From assembly GCA_008828725.1 (NCBI GenBank), contig MEHQ01002643.1:76003-140002 (forward strand): a stretch of DNA of 64,000 nt. The letters are read 5' to 3'. Origin of the DNA: Saccharina japonica (taxonomy: Eukaryota; Sar; Phaeophyceae; Laminariales; Laminariaceae). A program made the position numbers and the translations under genes. Shown here one piece after another: positions 33,070-44,250 of this stretch (position 1 is the first letter of the stretch; every line of letters begins with the position of its first letter). Under the pieces are notes generated by a model. The model had not been told where the DNA came from, did not search any database, and was given only the letters and a program-made list of their open reading frames with translations.

Positions 33070-34085
33070 TCGCCTTTGCCGTCCGTACATCAAACATCCG
33101 AAGTTTCGTCGCCTGCCGCATTTGCGGGCATCCACAGAGACGGTGACACAGCGTCAGACGCTTCCTGTAGACGGAGAGGGGCCAGCGCAACAAACCACCG
33201 ACACTAACACCGACGCCATAATCATCGCCATCAAAGCAGCAATAGCAGCAGCAGGGTTCAGAGAGGCTGTCGCACCCTGAAACGCAGGGGATGAACACCA
33301 CCGCCACCTCTTGGCACGTCACCGCCCTCCCAGACACTCCCACAGTTATCGTAGGAGCCACTCTCGACTCGCAGAGTAGTTTCGCCCCTACCCGCTACTC
33401 CTGACCCCGGAGGCGGTTGTAGCGCCTGAGCCCTCCTGTTCGGTGCAGTCGTCGACTTCGCCAGCAGGTTCGGCCACCGACACTGCCGTCAGTACCGCCG
33501 GTGGCTCACACGAAGAAAACCTTTCGCCAACGACGTCATCGGTACCTCCGCCGACACTGCTGCCGGCATCTTCGCCGGTACCTCTGCCCGCGCCGTAACC
33601 GATCCGGCTGGCAGGGGCGTCGCCGATACACCTCCGACACACGCTACGGTAGAGGTGCACAGTATTGTTTCTGAGGGCGGTCGCTTGGGGCGCTCTGTAC
33701 CTCAACCGAAAGCTGGTTCTGAACGAAATTTGTTTTTGTTACGTACGAGTATCCGACTAAAACAAATCCGTGGCATTAAGATCTAAAACAAAAAAATGTG
33801 CAACACGAAAAACAAATAATTAAATTCTGACGAGTTTTTAGTTAAGGAGCCCCGTGATTCTGAAAGGATTTCAGCCAAACTGTGCCACTTCTGTCGTAGC
33901 ACGCGTCCTCCTCCGCCACTGCAGCCGCTTGTTCCGACACACCAACGGCGAAGGGAGGCGGAGAAACCATACCTGCGGCGGCATCGGCGCAGTCGCCATC
34001 CCGATCGTCAACGCTGCCACACCATGTCTACGGCAACCGGGCAGGGGAAGCGGAAAGGAACAGTTCAGGGTGTGCCACGAAGATT
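33070..34085 (+). pseudogene. Decayed GC-rich coding fragments split by an M1 MITE
   Basis: Three consecutive plus-strand stretches have coding-like composition but in different registers: about 33066-33280 (contains PYIKHPKFRRLPHL and DAIIIAIKAAIAAAG), about 33293-33403 (MNTTATSWHVTALPDTP) and about 33385-33598 (Ser/Thr/Pro-rich, ending LPAP then stop). A fourth GC-rich piece follows the MITE (33908-34070). The register changes and stops suggest one broken host gene or captured exons between transposon ends. No family is recognised. Confidence 0.4.
33636..33907 (+). mobile_element. M1 MITE, CTCC target duplication
   Basis: Starts GACACACGCTACGGTAGAGG and ends CGTAGCACGCGTC. CTCC flanks it at 33632-33635 and 33908-33911. 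It interrupts the GC-rich coding-like DNA on either side. Confidence 0.88.
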
Positions 34086-34230
34086 TAGGTGACCCACACA
34101 GGTGAACGTTGATTGTATGTACTCACGGTCTCCACCTACGGCTTGTTTTGTGCTCTTCGCGTTGCGGCCGAGACTGACTTGAGAGGCCGCACGTGTCTTA
34201 CAACGGCAACGGTAGGTCCGTCTGACCGAC

Positions 34231-35006
34231 GACGCGTGGTACAATAGAGGCGAATGCTACGATAGAGGTGCACCGTGTTTTGTCTGAGCCCCCCACCTAA
34301 GGAGCAGCTCCACACACCTCACCAGATAAATGATTTCCCGATGGAAATAAAAGTGCCACCCGGTCAACCATCCCATGAGCTATAGGCATGCAATGGAAAA
34401 TGTGGCAATAACGAGAAATTTGAAAGTCCGTCGATTTAGGGTTAAGAAGGAGCCCGATCGTCCAGAAAAGTTGTCAGCAAAAAACGCTACCTCTATCGTA
34501 GCACGCGTCTAAAGGTAGCACGTTTTGGCTGATTTTGACGCGTGCTACGATAGAGGTGGCACTCTTTGGCTGAATCGTTATCTGAACGATCGGGCTCCTT
34601 AACCCAAATTCGTCGAACTTTCATTTTTGCGACGAATACTGTTGCAAGTATACTTCGGTCATGATATTTCTCATCCGGCAGCACTTTTATTTTCCTTCAT
34701 GTTGTTTTTTTTTGGGTGAGGTATAACGCTCCTCACGTGATGAGCCCAGAAAAAAACATGGTACACCTCTATCGTAGCGTTTTTTTTTTGTTTCTGAAAG
34801 ACGGGACTCCTTAATCCAAAACCGCCGGTTTTTTAAGTCTTGTGTTTAAATACGTTTTATTCTATACTTGGGCCATGGGATGGTTCATCGGGCTATTAAT
34901 AACACCTTTGTTTGACTCCATAATCAGTTTTTGGGGTTGCGGTATAGAGCTCCTCTGGTGGCCATGCACAGAAAGTGCACGATGCACCGCTACCGTAGCA
35001 TGCGTC
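34231..35006. mobile_element. Cluster of M1 MITEs in both orientations
   Basis: A truncated left end at 34231 (GACGCGTGGTACAATAGAGG) is followed by a plus copy at about 34251-34509. A minus copy lies at about 34537-34782 (GACGCGTGCTACGATAGAGG to CTCTATCGTAGCG), and a diverged minus copy at about 34800-35006 ends CCGTAGCATGCGTC. None encodes protein. Confidence 0.85.
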
Positions 35007-35080
35007 CGACGGGCACTGGAAGAGAACGGCGGCGACGTGATGTTGGCGGTGGTAACGACGACCTGACGGGGAATGTCGGG
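35007..35080 (+). other. Short coding-like piece next to an M1 end
   Basis: Immediately after the MITE terminus the plus strand reads RRALEENGGDVMLAVV before a stop. The AL.ENGGDV..AV spacing resembles the last helix of UBA-type domains, but about 20 codons cannot establish this. It may be a captured exon scrap. Confidence 0.2.
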
Positions 35081-35269
35081 ACAGGAGGAGAGGCTGGCTC
35101 GAAGGACGACGCCTGCCGTAGGAAGAGGTGCAGCGATGGGTAGCCGCGTTATCTGCAGCACATTCAACTGATTGGTGGAGGAACGGACTTCTGTGCGCGG
35201 GTGGGCTGTTCATGTATTCAGAAGATCGTGGCGCTACTTGTTTCGCCTGGGAAAACTGCGCGATGATGA

Positions 35270-35428
35270 CCCTTCCGCGCGATTAAAAGCAAGGCTCGAA
35301 CCGTAGTGGGGAAGAGGGAGAAGATACTGCTTTGTGACTCCAGCAGATTTGAGTTACGACTGTGAAGGGAGAGGGACAATTTTGCGAAGACAATATAATG
35401 GGACGGAAAAAAAAGAAGAGAAAACGTG
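35270..35428 (+). mobile_element. 5'-truncated SINE
   Basis: SINE body (GCAAGGCTCGAACCGTAGT, CTTTGTGACTC, GAGTTACGACT, GAAGACAATATAATGGGACGG) with an A-rich tail; the head is absent. Confidence 0.75.
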
Positions 35429-35439
35429 CTTTGACCAAG

Positions 35440-35935
35440 AACCTAACTTGAACAAAAAAAGCGTAAAAACAGCAGTGCAAAATCGTGTTCTAAATATGGA
35501 GAACCAAGGAGCAAAAGTGACTAACCTCGCCGTCGTGCCCTTCAGCCTAAAGTTGAACTTCCTCAAGGGGTGCGCACAGGACATGAATACCCTGCATCAG
35601 TAGTAGGCATCCCAGACATGAAAAATTTAGTCGGATGACCACAACGAGCGTCGAACGTTAGTCATTCCGGTGAGACCCAGGACTGAAAAAGTGCCCCACA
35701 CTAATTCCAAGCAGTTTTTCTCCAAATTCGCGGGTGACGGCATCGGGTCTTGGTCCGGACCTTTGGGGTTTACGCACTGCCCGCTAGAGCGTTCTCTAGT
35801 AATAGGCGAGGAAGACAAAAGAGCAGCTGTGGTTTCAAGTGCACTACTCGAACGCCTGACTGCAAAAATCTAAGACCCGTTCTTCTGGATAACTCCTTCT
35901 TCGCGTATTGTCAGGTGGACAATCGTTTGCGTGTA
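35440..35935. other. No supported gene
   Basis: Short open frames in both strands without domain or splice support. Confidence 0.35.
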
Positions 35936-35938
35936 CGA

Positions 35939-36080
35939 GTACACTTCCGGCCCTCTCATAAGAACGTGCCTTACAAGAAACTCAGCCCTAACATTACGGG
36001 GGAAATATGAAAGTCGACACCTATTATACTGAAGCTAGCCTAAGCCCGATTTCTGGTTTCTTATGAGCGGGCCGGTACTG
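35939..36080. mobile_element. MITE family M2, inverted copy
   Basis: The ends CCGGCCCTCTCATAAGAA and TTCTTATGAGCGGGCCGG are inverted repeats. The interior matches 24620-24800 in reverse (AACTCAGCCCTAACATTACG, AAGTCGACA, TAAGCCCGATTT). Confidence 0.8.
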
Positions 36081-36089
36081 TACAGCGGT

Positions 36090-36595
36090 AGTAGTAGTAC
36101 TCGTATATATATATATGTGCTGGTACAATATATACATGCTTATTACCCTGGTACGGCGATCGTGCCCAGGGCAGAGTTTACTACTCACATGCACCGTGAA
36201 TAAGGAATATGTACGTGTAACAACGATCTCTCCTTCGTCAGCACGCTCTGATCAACGGGGGGACTGGAATGGGGATCTGATCGTGGATCAGCGACTGACT
36301 ACAAAATAACAGAGCTTTCTGGGTGGTCGAGCTCAATGTTACTGCATGCATGAAAACACAACCTGTCTGTGTGTATTACAAATAAATATCCTCTTCGCTC
36401 TCACTGCTTTTGATTTGATTTTTTATATATTGCTTAACATGCTATGGGTTCTATATATGTATACGTACATATGTTATATATACATGCATCTATCCCCCGC
36501 TACCTCTCCCATTTACTGCCGGCTTTTCCCAATAAAATAGAAAAATTGACATGCAAAAAATGTTATGTACCTGTATTTTGTTTGCGAGAAGAAGT
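36090..36595. other. AT-rich intergenic DNA
   Basis: Rich in TATA/TACATA strings; no coding or RNA feature supported. Confidence 0.35.
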
Positions 36596-36700
36596 CACTA
36601 CGTACGAGCATGCACTCGGGGGGGATCGAACCCACGAGCATGACTCAAACAGGGACTAGACTCACCTGTCATTCTACCGGGGACGCCGTACATCAATGTT
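36596..36700 (-). repeat. tRNA-like SINE head, minus strand
   Basis: On the minus strand a B-box GGGTTCGATCC and an A-box-like GGTAGAATGACAGGTG are spaced as in a tRNA gene. No cloverleaf could be drawn with confidence. The B-box distance and flanking string GAGCATGC match the SINE family (44300 region). Confidence 0.5.
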
Positions 36701-36773
36701 TTTACGTCTGTAGTGTTACATTATTCGACAATAAACAAAAAAAAACGTTTTAGCCCACCATAGTGGTCACATG

Positions 36774-37012
36774 GTCGCCCCAGTGGGTCAGTTGGTAACC
36801 CCGTACACCTTCTGACGGCCAAGTCACGGTTTCTAACCTGTCCGGAGTGAAAATTTCGCAATTTGGCAGTAGAAAGCGATACCTTTTTCGTGAATGAACA
36901 CTATTCGATTAAATGTCGACGAGGGAAAGGGACGGCTGAACCCTTCTCGCAATAAAAAAATAATAAGGCAAGCACCGCAGAAGGAAAGGTGGAGAAACAA
37001 AAAAAATAAACT
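36774..37012 (+). mobile_element. Short SINE variant
   Basis: Head GTCGCCCCAGTGGGTCAGTTGGTAACC, B-box decayed, followed by GTCGACGAGGGAAAG and a shortened body ending in A-rich sequence. The central third of the SINE body is missing. Confidence 0.6.
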
Positions 37013-37054
37013 CCTGTGTTTACCCTTCTGCTGTTGTTGTTGTTGCTGTTGCCT

Positions 37055-37155
37055 TCACATTAAACTCGTTATTTCTACTCAACCACATCTGTACACCCAG
37101 TGCCTGTCCTGATTCCCAATCCTAGAGGGATACAAATTATGTGGTCACAGACTGT
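37055..37155 (+). repeat. Dispersed retroelement-like segment (copy 2)
   Basis: CTTCACATTAAACTCGTTAT, CACCCAGTGCCTGTCCTGAT and ATTATGTGGTCACAGACTG match 40590-40700 inverted and, less well, 22740-22850. Confidence 0.6.
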
Positions 37156-37159
37156 GAAA

Positions 37160-37795
37160 CAGAAAAAAAACAAACAACATAAACGCAAATTAATGGGTAA
37201 AGCAAGTGAGATGCTTAACGTACCTGGTACGAGCACACAACGACACGAGCCGAACGAAAAAATAAGAACAGTAAGACAAATAAACGAATTATGAAATTAA
37301 CCAGAATACAAATGACGCAGGAAGGCAGAAACGTCCCTAGAAAAACAGCACACGTGCCCAAGAGGAACAGATAACTGCTGCACGGGCGACGCAGCACGAA
37401 AAAGAGGAAGACACCGGCATAGGGTGGAAACAAAGGGAGAAACAAGACAAAACAAACACGAAAGGAGACACGAGAGAGGGAAAGAGAAAAATCGTTCTCA
37501 AGGCAAGCTCGAGGCGATGGTAATAACAAGTTCCCACCTCCCGATACGGGGACCATGTCACACCTTCTGCCATCTCATTCCCACTCTTAAAAACAAAAAC
37601 GGTGTCAAGAACCGGTACTTCCTCTGCCGCGCCCCCCCCAGTGAAAAAATCACCAGGAAACAAATAATAGAATTCAACGACTAGTCGAGCCGATATCTTG
37701 CCGCACGATCTACCATTTCGTTTTTGCATTCGTCGACAGCTGTATCAGTATGGTCGCCCCTGCCCCCCCCCCCCCCCCTATAAATATATTATATT
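37160..37795. other. No supported gene
   Basis: A-rich, with open frames on both strands but no recognised domain. A C-run at 37763-37778 precedes repeat B. Confidence 0.35.
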
Positions 37796-37798
37796 TAT

Positions 37799-38310
37799 AG
37801 GTTGGGTTGGCGTCGGTTGGCAACGACGCTGTAAAACAACGCCACTCGCTGCGTGAGCTAGACAACCAGGGTGCCGTTTTTTTTTGTTATTTTCTTTTGG
37901 CGGTCACCAAAGCTGGCGGTCGAGTAGATCATTTGTGCGGGGTGGAGAACCTTTGCTCCGCACAAGGGGAATGGTCGTTTCACGTAGTGTTAATATGGTA
38001 AGGCGTCCGCGAGGCAGTTACATAGTAAAACCCATTGCTGTCTCCGGAAGTGGCCACACCAGAAATTAAATTAACTCATTGAAGCTGTCGTCCATATGCA
38101 AGTCCGCCTCAGAGGCGGTTCTTAGCAGGACGCAGCTCACCCTCCATGCGACTCGCCCAATTCCTCACGGCGTTTCGCGCTTGGTGCAAGCAATGTCTGC
38201 CTGGTTGGTGAAAACCCAACGCGCTCCGTCCCGGCATTGTAGGGATGCGAGGGTCTATGGTCATATGACTACGGCCGTGCACAACATGAGTACACCCCCC
38301 CCCCCCCCCC
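37799..38310 (+). repeat. Repeat B, full-length copy
   Basis: Starts AGGTTGGGTTGGCGTCGG, passes through GTGCGGGGTGGAG, GAGGCAGTTACATAG, CATTGAAGCTG, AAGTCCGCCTC and CATGCGACTCGCCCA, and ends ATGAGTACA followed by a C-run. About 500 bp, non-coding. The start and C-run end are conserved among copies, which suggests a non-autonomous element with an unusual homopolymer terminus. The C-run directly abuts the LINE 3' end. Confidence 0.85.
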
Positions 38311-40484
38311 TCTCCATGTCGCCTCTTTTGGCGTCCTCAGCTGCATGCCGTAGCCAGCTCCTCTCCGCTTCGGCCTGTGCCACCTCGCCATCAAATGGTC
38401 CATCGCCTCGCCACCCCCCGATACCACACCCCGCTCTTCTTAGCCGCCCTCGGCCATCGTACCGTCTCTGCTCCGAACAGTAAGACGAGCTTCTGTGGAA
38501 GCCCTCTTCGGCTTGAAAAACGCTTGCCGAAGGTCATATGCTTGGACATTGTGACTCCAATTACTTTCTGGTCGGCCAGGCCCCGGGTTCGTCCCACCGG
38601 CGATCGTCCCAAACATCACCCGCCTGGTCAGCCGCTCATTGGTCGTGCGCTGTACGCCCCCCGCAAAGAGGAGGCGTCGTTTGCGGATGGTCGTCTCAAC
38701 GCTCTCGCATTGTGCCTTCTTGAGAGCCTTGGCGTACGACATGAGATGGTCGGTGCGTTGTCGGCGCTGGAAACCAATGAGCCGTAGGAGGAATTTGTGG
38801 TGTGCCGTTCGGAGCTCAGCGAAGTGCTCCTGGCCAAGGGTCCACGTCACACACCCGTACAGCAGTGTCTCCATCACCTCGGCCTTTAGCATGCGCACCT
38901 TTAGAGTGAACGGGGCATCCTCCATATTGTACAGCTCCTGCTTGAACCGATTGTAGCATGCCCATGCGAGTCGGATGCGTCGTTTGATTTTGGCATAATG
39001 TCCGCGCTTGCGACGATAAGACCACCAAGGTACAAAAACTGCATCTTATGTTTATACCTCTGGCCCGCTGCTTCGATGACGAGCGGTGAGGCCCGGAGTG
39101 CTTGGTTTGGTGTCCGCAGTAGCATAGTCTCCGTTTTCTTTCCGGATACGGTGAGACCAGCTGCTTCGAACACGGTCACAATAACGGTTATCATCTTCGC
39201 AATCCCTTCCGCCGATTTAGACACAATGCCTGCATCGTCGGCGTACAACATACCCCATATTGCTCTCCGTACACGTGCTAGTGGGCCCTTCCTCACTCCG
39301 TCCCCCCCGAAGTCCTCCTCGAGTTGAACCAGGTCTCTCAAGATATCTGGGTCCTCACTGAAGCGTATCAGTACGGCGTGTATCACAGCAGCGAAGAAGA
39401 CATTGAACAGACGCGGTGACAGCACACATCCTTGTCGCAGTCTCTCAGTGACATCGAACCATTCAGAGTGTTCACCGTCATCCATACGCACGCGAGCTTG
39501 CATGCCTTCGTGGAATTGGCGGATAACGGTCAACATCTTCTCTGGCATGCCGAAGCGTGCGAGTACCACCCACAACAACTCTCGGTCGACGGAGTCATAA
39601 GCCTTCTGCAGGTCAATGAAGCACATATACAGCGGGATTTGTTTGGCTCGTCCGAGTTCTTGCAGTCGACGCACGACGAATAGCATGTCGACTGTTGATC
39701 GTGCTGGGCGAAAGCCGCACACTTCCTCGGGGAGTATCCCTTCGGCCTCGCAGTAACTGCTGAGACGTGACGCGACCATTTTCCAGCAATACGTTGCCTG
39801 AATGGGCAACAAGCGAAATCCCTCGGTAGTTGTTGCAATCGGATCGATCCTTTTTTTTATGAAGGACCTTAATGGTCGCATATTTCCATTGCTGGGGGAC
39901 GTCACCCGTTCTCCACACATTGAGAAGCAAATTGTGTAGGTACCGGGTGAATTCGGGGTGGTCCAGTTCCAGCAACTCGGCCGGAAGGGAATCTGGTCCG
40001 ACCGCTTTCCAGTTTGGCATTCCCCAGACTACCGCGGCCATGTCATCCATGGTCGGTTCATCTCCAAGCGATGGTGCCAACGGTAGCTGAGGAAATAGGG
40101 CGCTGATGGTTGGGTCAAGATTAGGCGATGTCCCCGTCAGAAGAGTGCCTAAAACCCCGCTCAACGTTCAAACATGCGCACCTTGTCCCTTAGTAGCGTG
40201 CCATCCTCGTCCATGATGAACTGCTCGCTTCTCGCTTTTCGACCGTCCAACCCCACCGTGCCCTTCAGGTGCTTGTAGAAGCCCCGTTAATCGTTGGCAG
40301 CCAGGAGTCTCTCTGTTTCAGCGAGATGCTCATCGAAGTAGGCATGTAATCCTGCGTCAATCACCCCTCGCAGATTCGCGCACGCCGTCCTCAGCGTCTT
40401 CCACGCAGTTTTGTCCTTCTTAATACGCATGGATCGTCGGGCATCATCCGTCGCATCCCATGCTATGTGAAGGCAGCTCCGGTT
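38311..40484 (-). pseudogene. Frameshifted LINE (non-LTR retrotransposon) reverse transcriptase
   Basis: Reads right to left. About 40480-40170 is the linker before the RT. 40164-39790 holds the RT N-terminus ([24 protein letters not shown]). About 39790-38990 holds the fingers/palm ([38 protein letters not shown], catalytic YADD at about 39234-39245, VSGKKTETM). 38925-38440 holds the C-terminal region (TLLYGCVTWTL). At least two frameshifts (near 39790 and 38990) and a further break near 38500 split the frame, so the copy is dead. The endonuclease domain is missing, so it is 5'-truncated at about 40484. A second, shorter copy lies at 30054-30516. The family resembles animal/algal non-LTR elements; the clade is not assigned. 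Confidence 0.92.
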
Positions 40485-40589
40485 TCAGCGTTCTCGCACC
40501 ACCCGCGTGTGTGTGCGACGTGGCGGGGGTGGTACCTCTTTCACTACTTCATTAATTTGCTTTTTTATTTTATTTTTATCTGTTTCAGT

Positions 40590-40700
40590 CTGTGACCACA
40601 TCATTTGTATCTCTCTTGGATTAGGAATCAGGACAGGCACTGGGTGTCCTGATGTGGTTGAGTAGAAATAACGGGTTTCATGTGAAGACAAGACCACCCA
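40590..40700 (-). repeat. Dispersed retroelement-like segment (copy 3)
   Basis: Reverse complement of the 37055-37155 segment (GATGTGGTTGAGTAGAAATA, AGGACAGGCACTGGGTG, CAGTCTGTGACCACAT). Confidence 0.6.
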
Positions 40701-40764
40701 CATAGCACAGCTTTCAAAACATTAACAAAATCAAAGAACAAAAACAAAGAATACCCGGCAAGTT

Positions 40765-41105
40765 TGCGCGGTATCCAGTACTGGCGGTGACTGTTGGGCG
40801 GTATCCAGTGAAGGCGGTACTTTCTGGGCGGTATCCAGTGTTGGCGGTACTTTCTTGGCGGTATCCAGTGTTGACGGTGTTTTCTTGGCGGTGTCTAGGG
40901 TTGGTGGTAATTTTAGGGTGAAAATCGGTAACACGAAATAAGCCGGTCATGTTTCGGCGGTAATGAAACATGACGGTAATTTGTTAGCGGTAGACGGTAT
41001 TTCGTTTTTTTACGGTTTGCCCTTGGCGGTAGACGGTAACACCAAAGTATGACGGTAAACCGCCAAAATACCGGGACCGTCCACCAGGGCGGTAAAACAA
41101 CGACG
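40765..41105. repeat. GGCGGTA-rich minisatellite, 30-bp unit at left
   Basis: From 40770 to about 40910 a 30-bp unit (GGCGGTATCCAGTG then TTGGCGGTACTTTCTT) repeats about four to five times. The unit length preserves frame, so the minus strand reads a 10-residue repeat (LDTAKK/LDTAQK with PP). To 41105 the motif GGCGGTA/GACGGTA continues irregularly. The 10-residue open frame is a consequence of unit length, and no protein is claimed. Confidence 0.85.
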
Positions 41106-41149
41106 GGAAAACTACCAAACACCACCCTGCTATTTTTCTTTTTCTTTAC

Positions 41150-42185
41150 CACCCCTTCAAAATTCCTTCGTTCAATCTTCCACTTTGTACTGCGCTGTAG
41201 TATTATTTAACAACAAAAAAACAAAGATAGCCCGCCATAGTGGTCCCCACACGAAATATCGCAATTCAATAATCGGTTATAAACGGACCATGATAGATGA
41301 AAACGTACGATGTCGGTCCATTCCAATCGTTCCAATTAGGTCAAAGTAAATCAAGACGTACCTCCCGCCGCATAAGCCAGTTGTTGGAGTCCGCCGCAAA
41401 GGGTCTCAGTAAGGGTATTTACTCTACGTACTCGTAAGGTATATGTTCGGTGCGCTGCCCAGAATTCCCCAATCCACATCGGACATAAACGGTCACGGAA
41501 AGTCTCTCGTTTCATTTCAATCGTTCCAGCTTCTAACGGGGTAAAAAAAACGGTGAGACCCGCCCTCAATTACGATGCTCTTTGGGGACACCCTCATCCG
41601 TGATATTCCGCGCTACACCCATAAATACAGCAGTACGTAAGATATATATATATCCTATTGGGAATCGCAGAAGTCTGTTACGCTGGTGGGGTCGAGTCAT
41701 TGTACCTTGGTTACAGGGGTTGTCTTTTGGCGGCTGTGTACTGCTGCTGTACGTAGTGGGTTTGCTGGTTGTTGTGGTGCCTGTTGTTTGGCGTCGATAC
41801 GCAGCACGTAGAATGTATCACATACAACCCCTACGTACATTTCTGTTAGTTTCTTCACTTTTCTTTTCATTTTTATATTTCGGCGGAAAAATTGGTAAAC
41901 ACCTAAAGCCTCGTAAGCTCGGAACATTGCCACCTCCAAAATATGTGTCCTCCGGCGAGGGTGGTCGATTTTGTTTTTTCGACATCTCACAGAATTTTTT
42001 GTTCGTTAGGGGGTTACTAAAACCAAGTGAAAAAAAATGAAAATAAGGATATATATTTTTTCTCATTTTATTATTTCATCGTGTGATCACAACGGTTGCA
42101 ACGGTGTTCTATTTCTACCTCTGGGGGTGTGGTGTGTCGTTTTATTTTTTTCTGGACGCCCCTGCCTCCGGTGTCAATTAAGCCA
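41150..42185. other. No firmly supported gene
   Basis: A plus frame at 41582-42040 (152 codons) has two hydrophobic stretches (about residues 47-68 and 85-98) and a basic tail. Composition follows T-rich DNA, and there is no recognised domain or splice partner. Confidence 0.3.
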
Positions 42186-42189
42186 ATCG

Positions 42190-42275
42190 GACGCATACTA
42201 CGGTAGCCTGCATGCAGGTGCACGATGTTGTTTCGGAGGGTGGTCACTTGAGGAGCTTTGTACCTCACCAAAAAA
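42190..42275 (+). mobile_element. M1 MITE left-end fragment
   Basis: GACGCATACTACGGTAG, GTGCACGATGTTGTTTC, GGTCACTTGAGGAGCTTTGTACCTCACC matches the M1 left half; the right half is absent. Confidence 0.7.
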
Positions 42276-42279
42276 ATCA

Positions 42280-43260
42280 GGTTTTGGTAGAAACTACAGC
42301 AGTTGCTTACGTACCTGACGAACATTCTCATGGTACGTAAGCAATAAGTATTATATATACAGTAGTACATGTCTTTTCTTGTAAGTTTGCTCGTGACAAG
42401 CGGATGTACTTTTGTTTTTAGGCTCTGATGTGGTCTTGAAGCGGGGGGCCCGGGTATTCAAATAGGCGCACAACTCACCTCTGTATGTAGTGGAACACAG
42501 CTGCTGTTATCGCAGGTGACAGTCGCGTTGTGCGGTACGCAACACCTGAAAGAGCGTGTGGGGGAACGGAACCGTTGCATGATGATAGGATAAGCGAAAC
42601 AAGGTACCATTCCATGATTCGCGAACCCTGCGCCGGAACCTGTTGAAAAATATAATTATATGGTTCAGAATCACCATAAAGCCATTATTAGGTATTAAAA
42701 AACATCGTGTAGTTTCTTTTGGATCTACTAATTATGACTAAAAATTTCGTCATTCGGACAAATTTATCAACAATCAAATCAATCACGAAAATATTTGTAT
42801 ATTTTTATATATACGACTATTAATAGTACTTACTGCTGTACGTATTTTTATATCTGTTATCACCCACGGCCTCTTTACACCCTTGCTTCATCTCAACCTC
42901 CAACACCCGCCCCACACTGCGAGACAACCCGAGAAAGGCATCGTAGAACAGCAAACAGGCACAGCACAACTTCGCATCCACTGCGATCCCCCCTTTCCGG
43001 CGTCTGCTTCCTGCCGCGGTGGTGAGTCTGTGCACTACTACTACTACTGCTGCGCCTGTTCAGGTCTCTTGTTGTGCAGTTTTCTTTCACTCTTCTTGTA
43101 TACTTCGTATAACATAGAAAAAAATTCACGGTCGATCGTCAGGGTGATTGAGATGGTCATCATGGTATTTTGAACTTGCTTTGTACATAATATATGATTG
43201 TGCTCGTACGAGAACGCACAGTAAATTCAAGACCACTAATCAGCTGTATCACATACATGC
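42280..43260. other. Intergenic, no supported gene
   Basis: AT-rich with open frames on both strands around 42880-43170 lacking domains. Confidence 0.35.
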
Positions 43261-43382
43261 TGGTGGATGTTAATGTTTGTTAACATTGCCATGGAATGTG
43301 TTGTCAGGGTGGGGATGGGGCTCGCTCGGGTGGTGGCTATACCGGGTATGAAACAGACCACTACATACCTATTATACTACAG

Positions 43383-43466
43383 TACGTGTGGAAAGCACCC
43401 AGAACGTCAATTCACCGGCCTGGAGTACGTGTGGAAAGCTCCCAGTACGTCAATTCACCGGCCTGG
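43383..43466. repeat. 42-bp tandem duplication
   Basis: GTACGTGTGGAAAGC..CCCAG.ACGTCAATTCACCGGCCTGGAG occurs twice in tandem. Confidence 0.9.
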
Positions 43467-43712
43467 AGTTGGTATAGGCTCTCCTATCGTTTGTCGTCGG
43501 GGCTTGTTTGGCTGTGGGGTTCTGGAACCGACAACATCGGCTGCAAGCTGAACATATAACCCGAAATACTTTATCGTTCGGCATTGCTGCTGGCATGCTC
43601 CGCGGCTAGTCGTACAAGGTATGCTATGTCTGTGCCTTTAGAGCATGTATGTCGAGAAGAATCCCAGGCAACACTGAATTCGGGTGAGCGCATATAGCTT
43701 CCGCCAATTTGG

Positions 43713-44174
43713 GTGATGGTCTCGGCAGGGTTGAAATTCGGGTATGTGTGTATATGGTTTAAACATATTATGGTGGCCTTCGGCGTTTTGACTGGTAACC
43801 GCGAGAAATATGTAGGGGCCCGACCATGCGAAAGGCTTCGAAGTCGAAGTCCGAGCAGGGACGGGGACAAGGTCGAGAATCAACCAACAACTGCAATGGT
43901 TATAATAGGAGCTGTCGCCTCAGTGATAGCTTGGGTAGCTGGCACACTTCCCTCGTATACCATACATCGTGCGTGTAATAATGTCCTTGTATGTATTTTT
44001 CATACCAGCTGCTTTGGGCGCAACCGATTGGATGCCATCTGGCGTTGCCCTTTGGTATTACGTACTAAATACGTATACGAGTATCGTACGTTTGTATACG
44101 TGTTGAAGGCCTTGACCTGTACTGCGGACCCTATCTATGTCAAAATATTACCCCTGCCTTATTATGCCCAGTAG
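43713..44174 (+). CDS. Unassigned open frame, 153 codons
   Basis: Balanced composition, with one hydrophobic stretch in the middle (AMVIIGAVASVIAWVAG) and a Tyr-rich C-terminus. No family is recognised. A minus-strand frame at 43571-43870 overlaps it and also looks coding-like in its last 50 codons, so at most one is real. Confidence 0.22.
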   Translation: MMVSAGLKFGYVCIWFKHIMVAFGVLTGNREKYVGARPCERLRSRSPSRDGDKVENQPTTAMVIIGAVASVIAWVAGTLPSYTIHRACNNVLVCIFHTSCFGRNRLDAIWRCPLVLRTKYVYEYRTFVYVLKALTCTADPIYVKILPLPYYAQ

Positions 44175-44250
44175 GAGCTGTGGTCCGCATATCGGATATG
44201 TGGACCGCGCTCGGAACGTTCTCGCTATTTTACCACTACTACAGTAGTAG

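Noticed and set aside
38901..40164. Intact reverse transcriptase gene, or a retroviral/LTR polymerase
   Set aside because: The frame is broken at least twice and the motifs ([22 protein letters not shown]) are those of non-LTR elements; no LTR, protease or integrase seen.
40714..40971. Minus-strand protein with 10-residue repeats
   Set aside because: The 30-bp minisatellite unit is divisible by three, so any open register yields a repeat protein; two registers are open at once.
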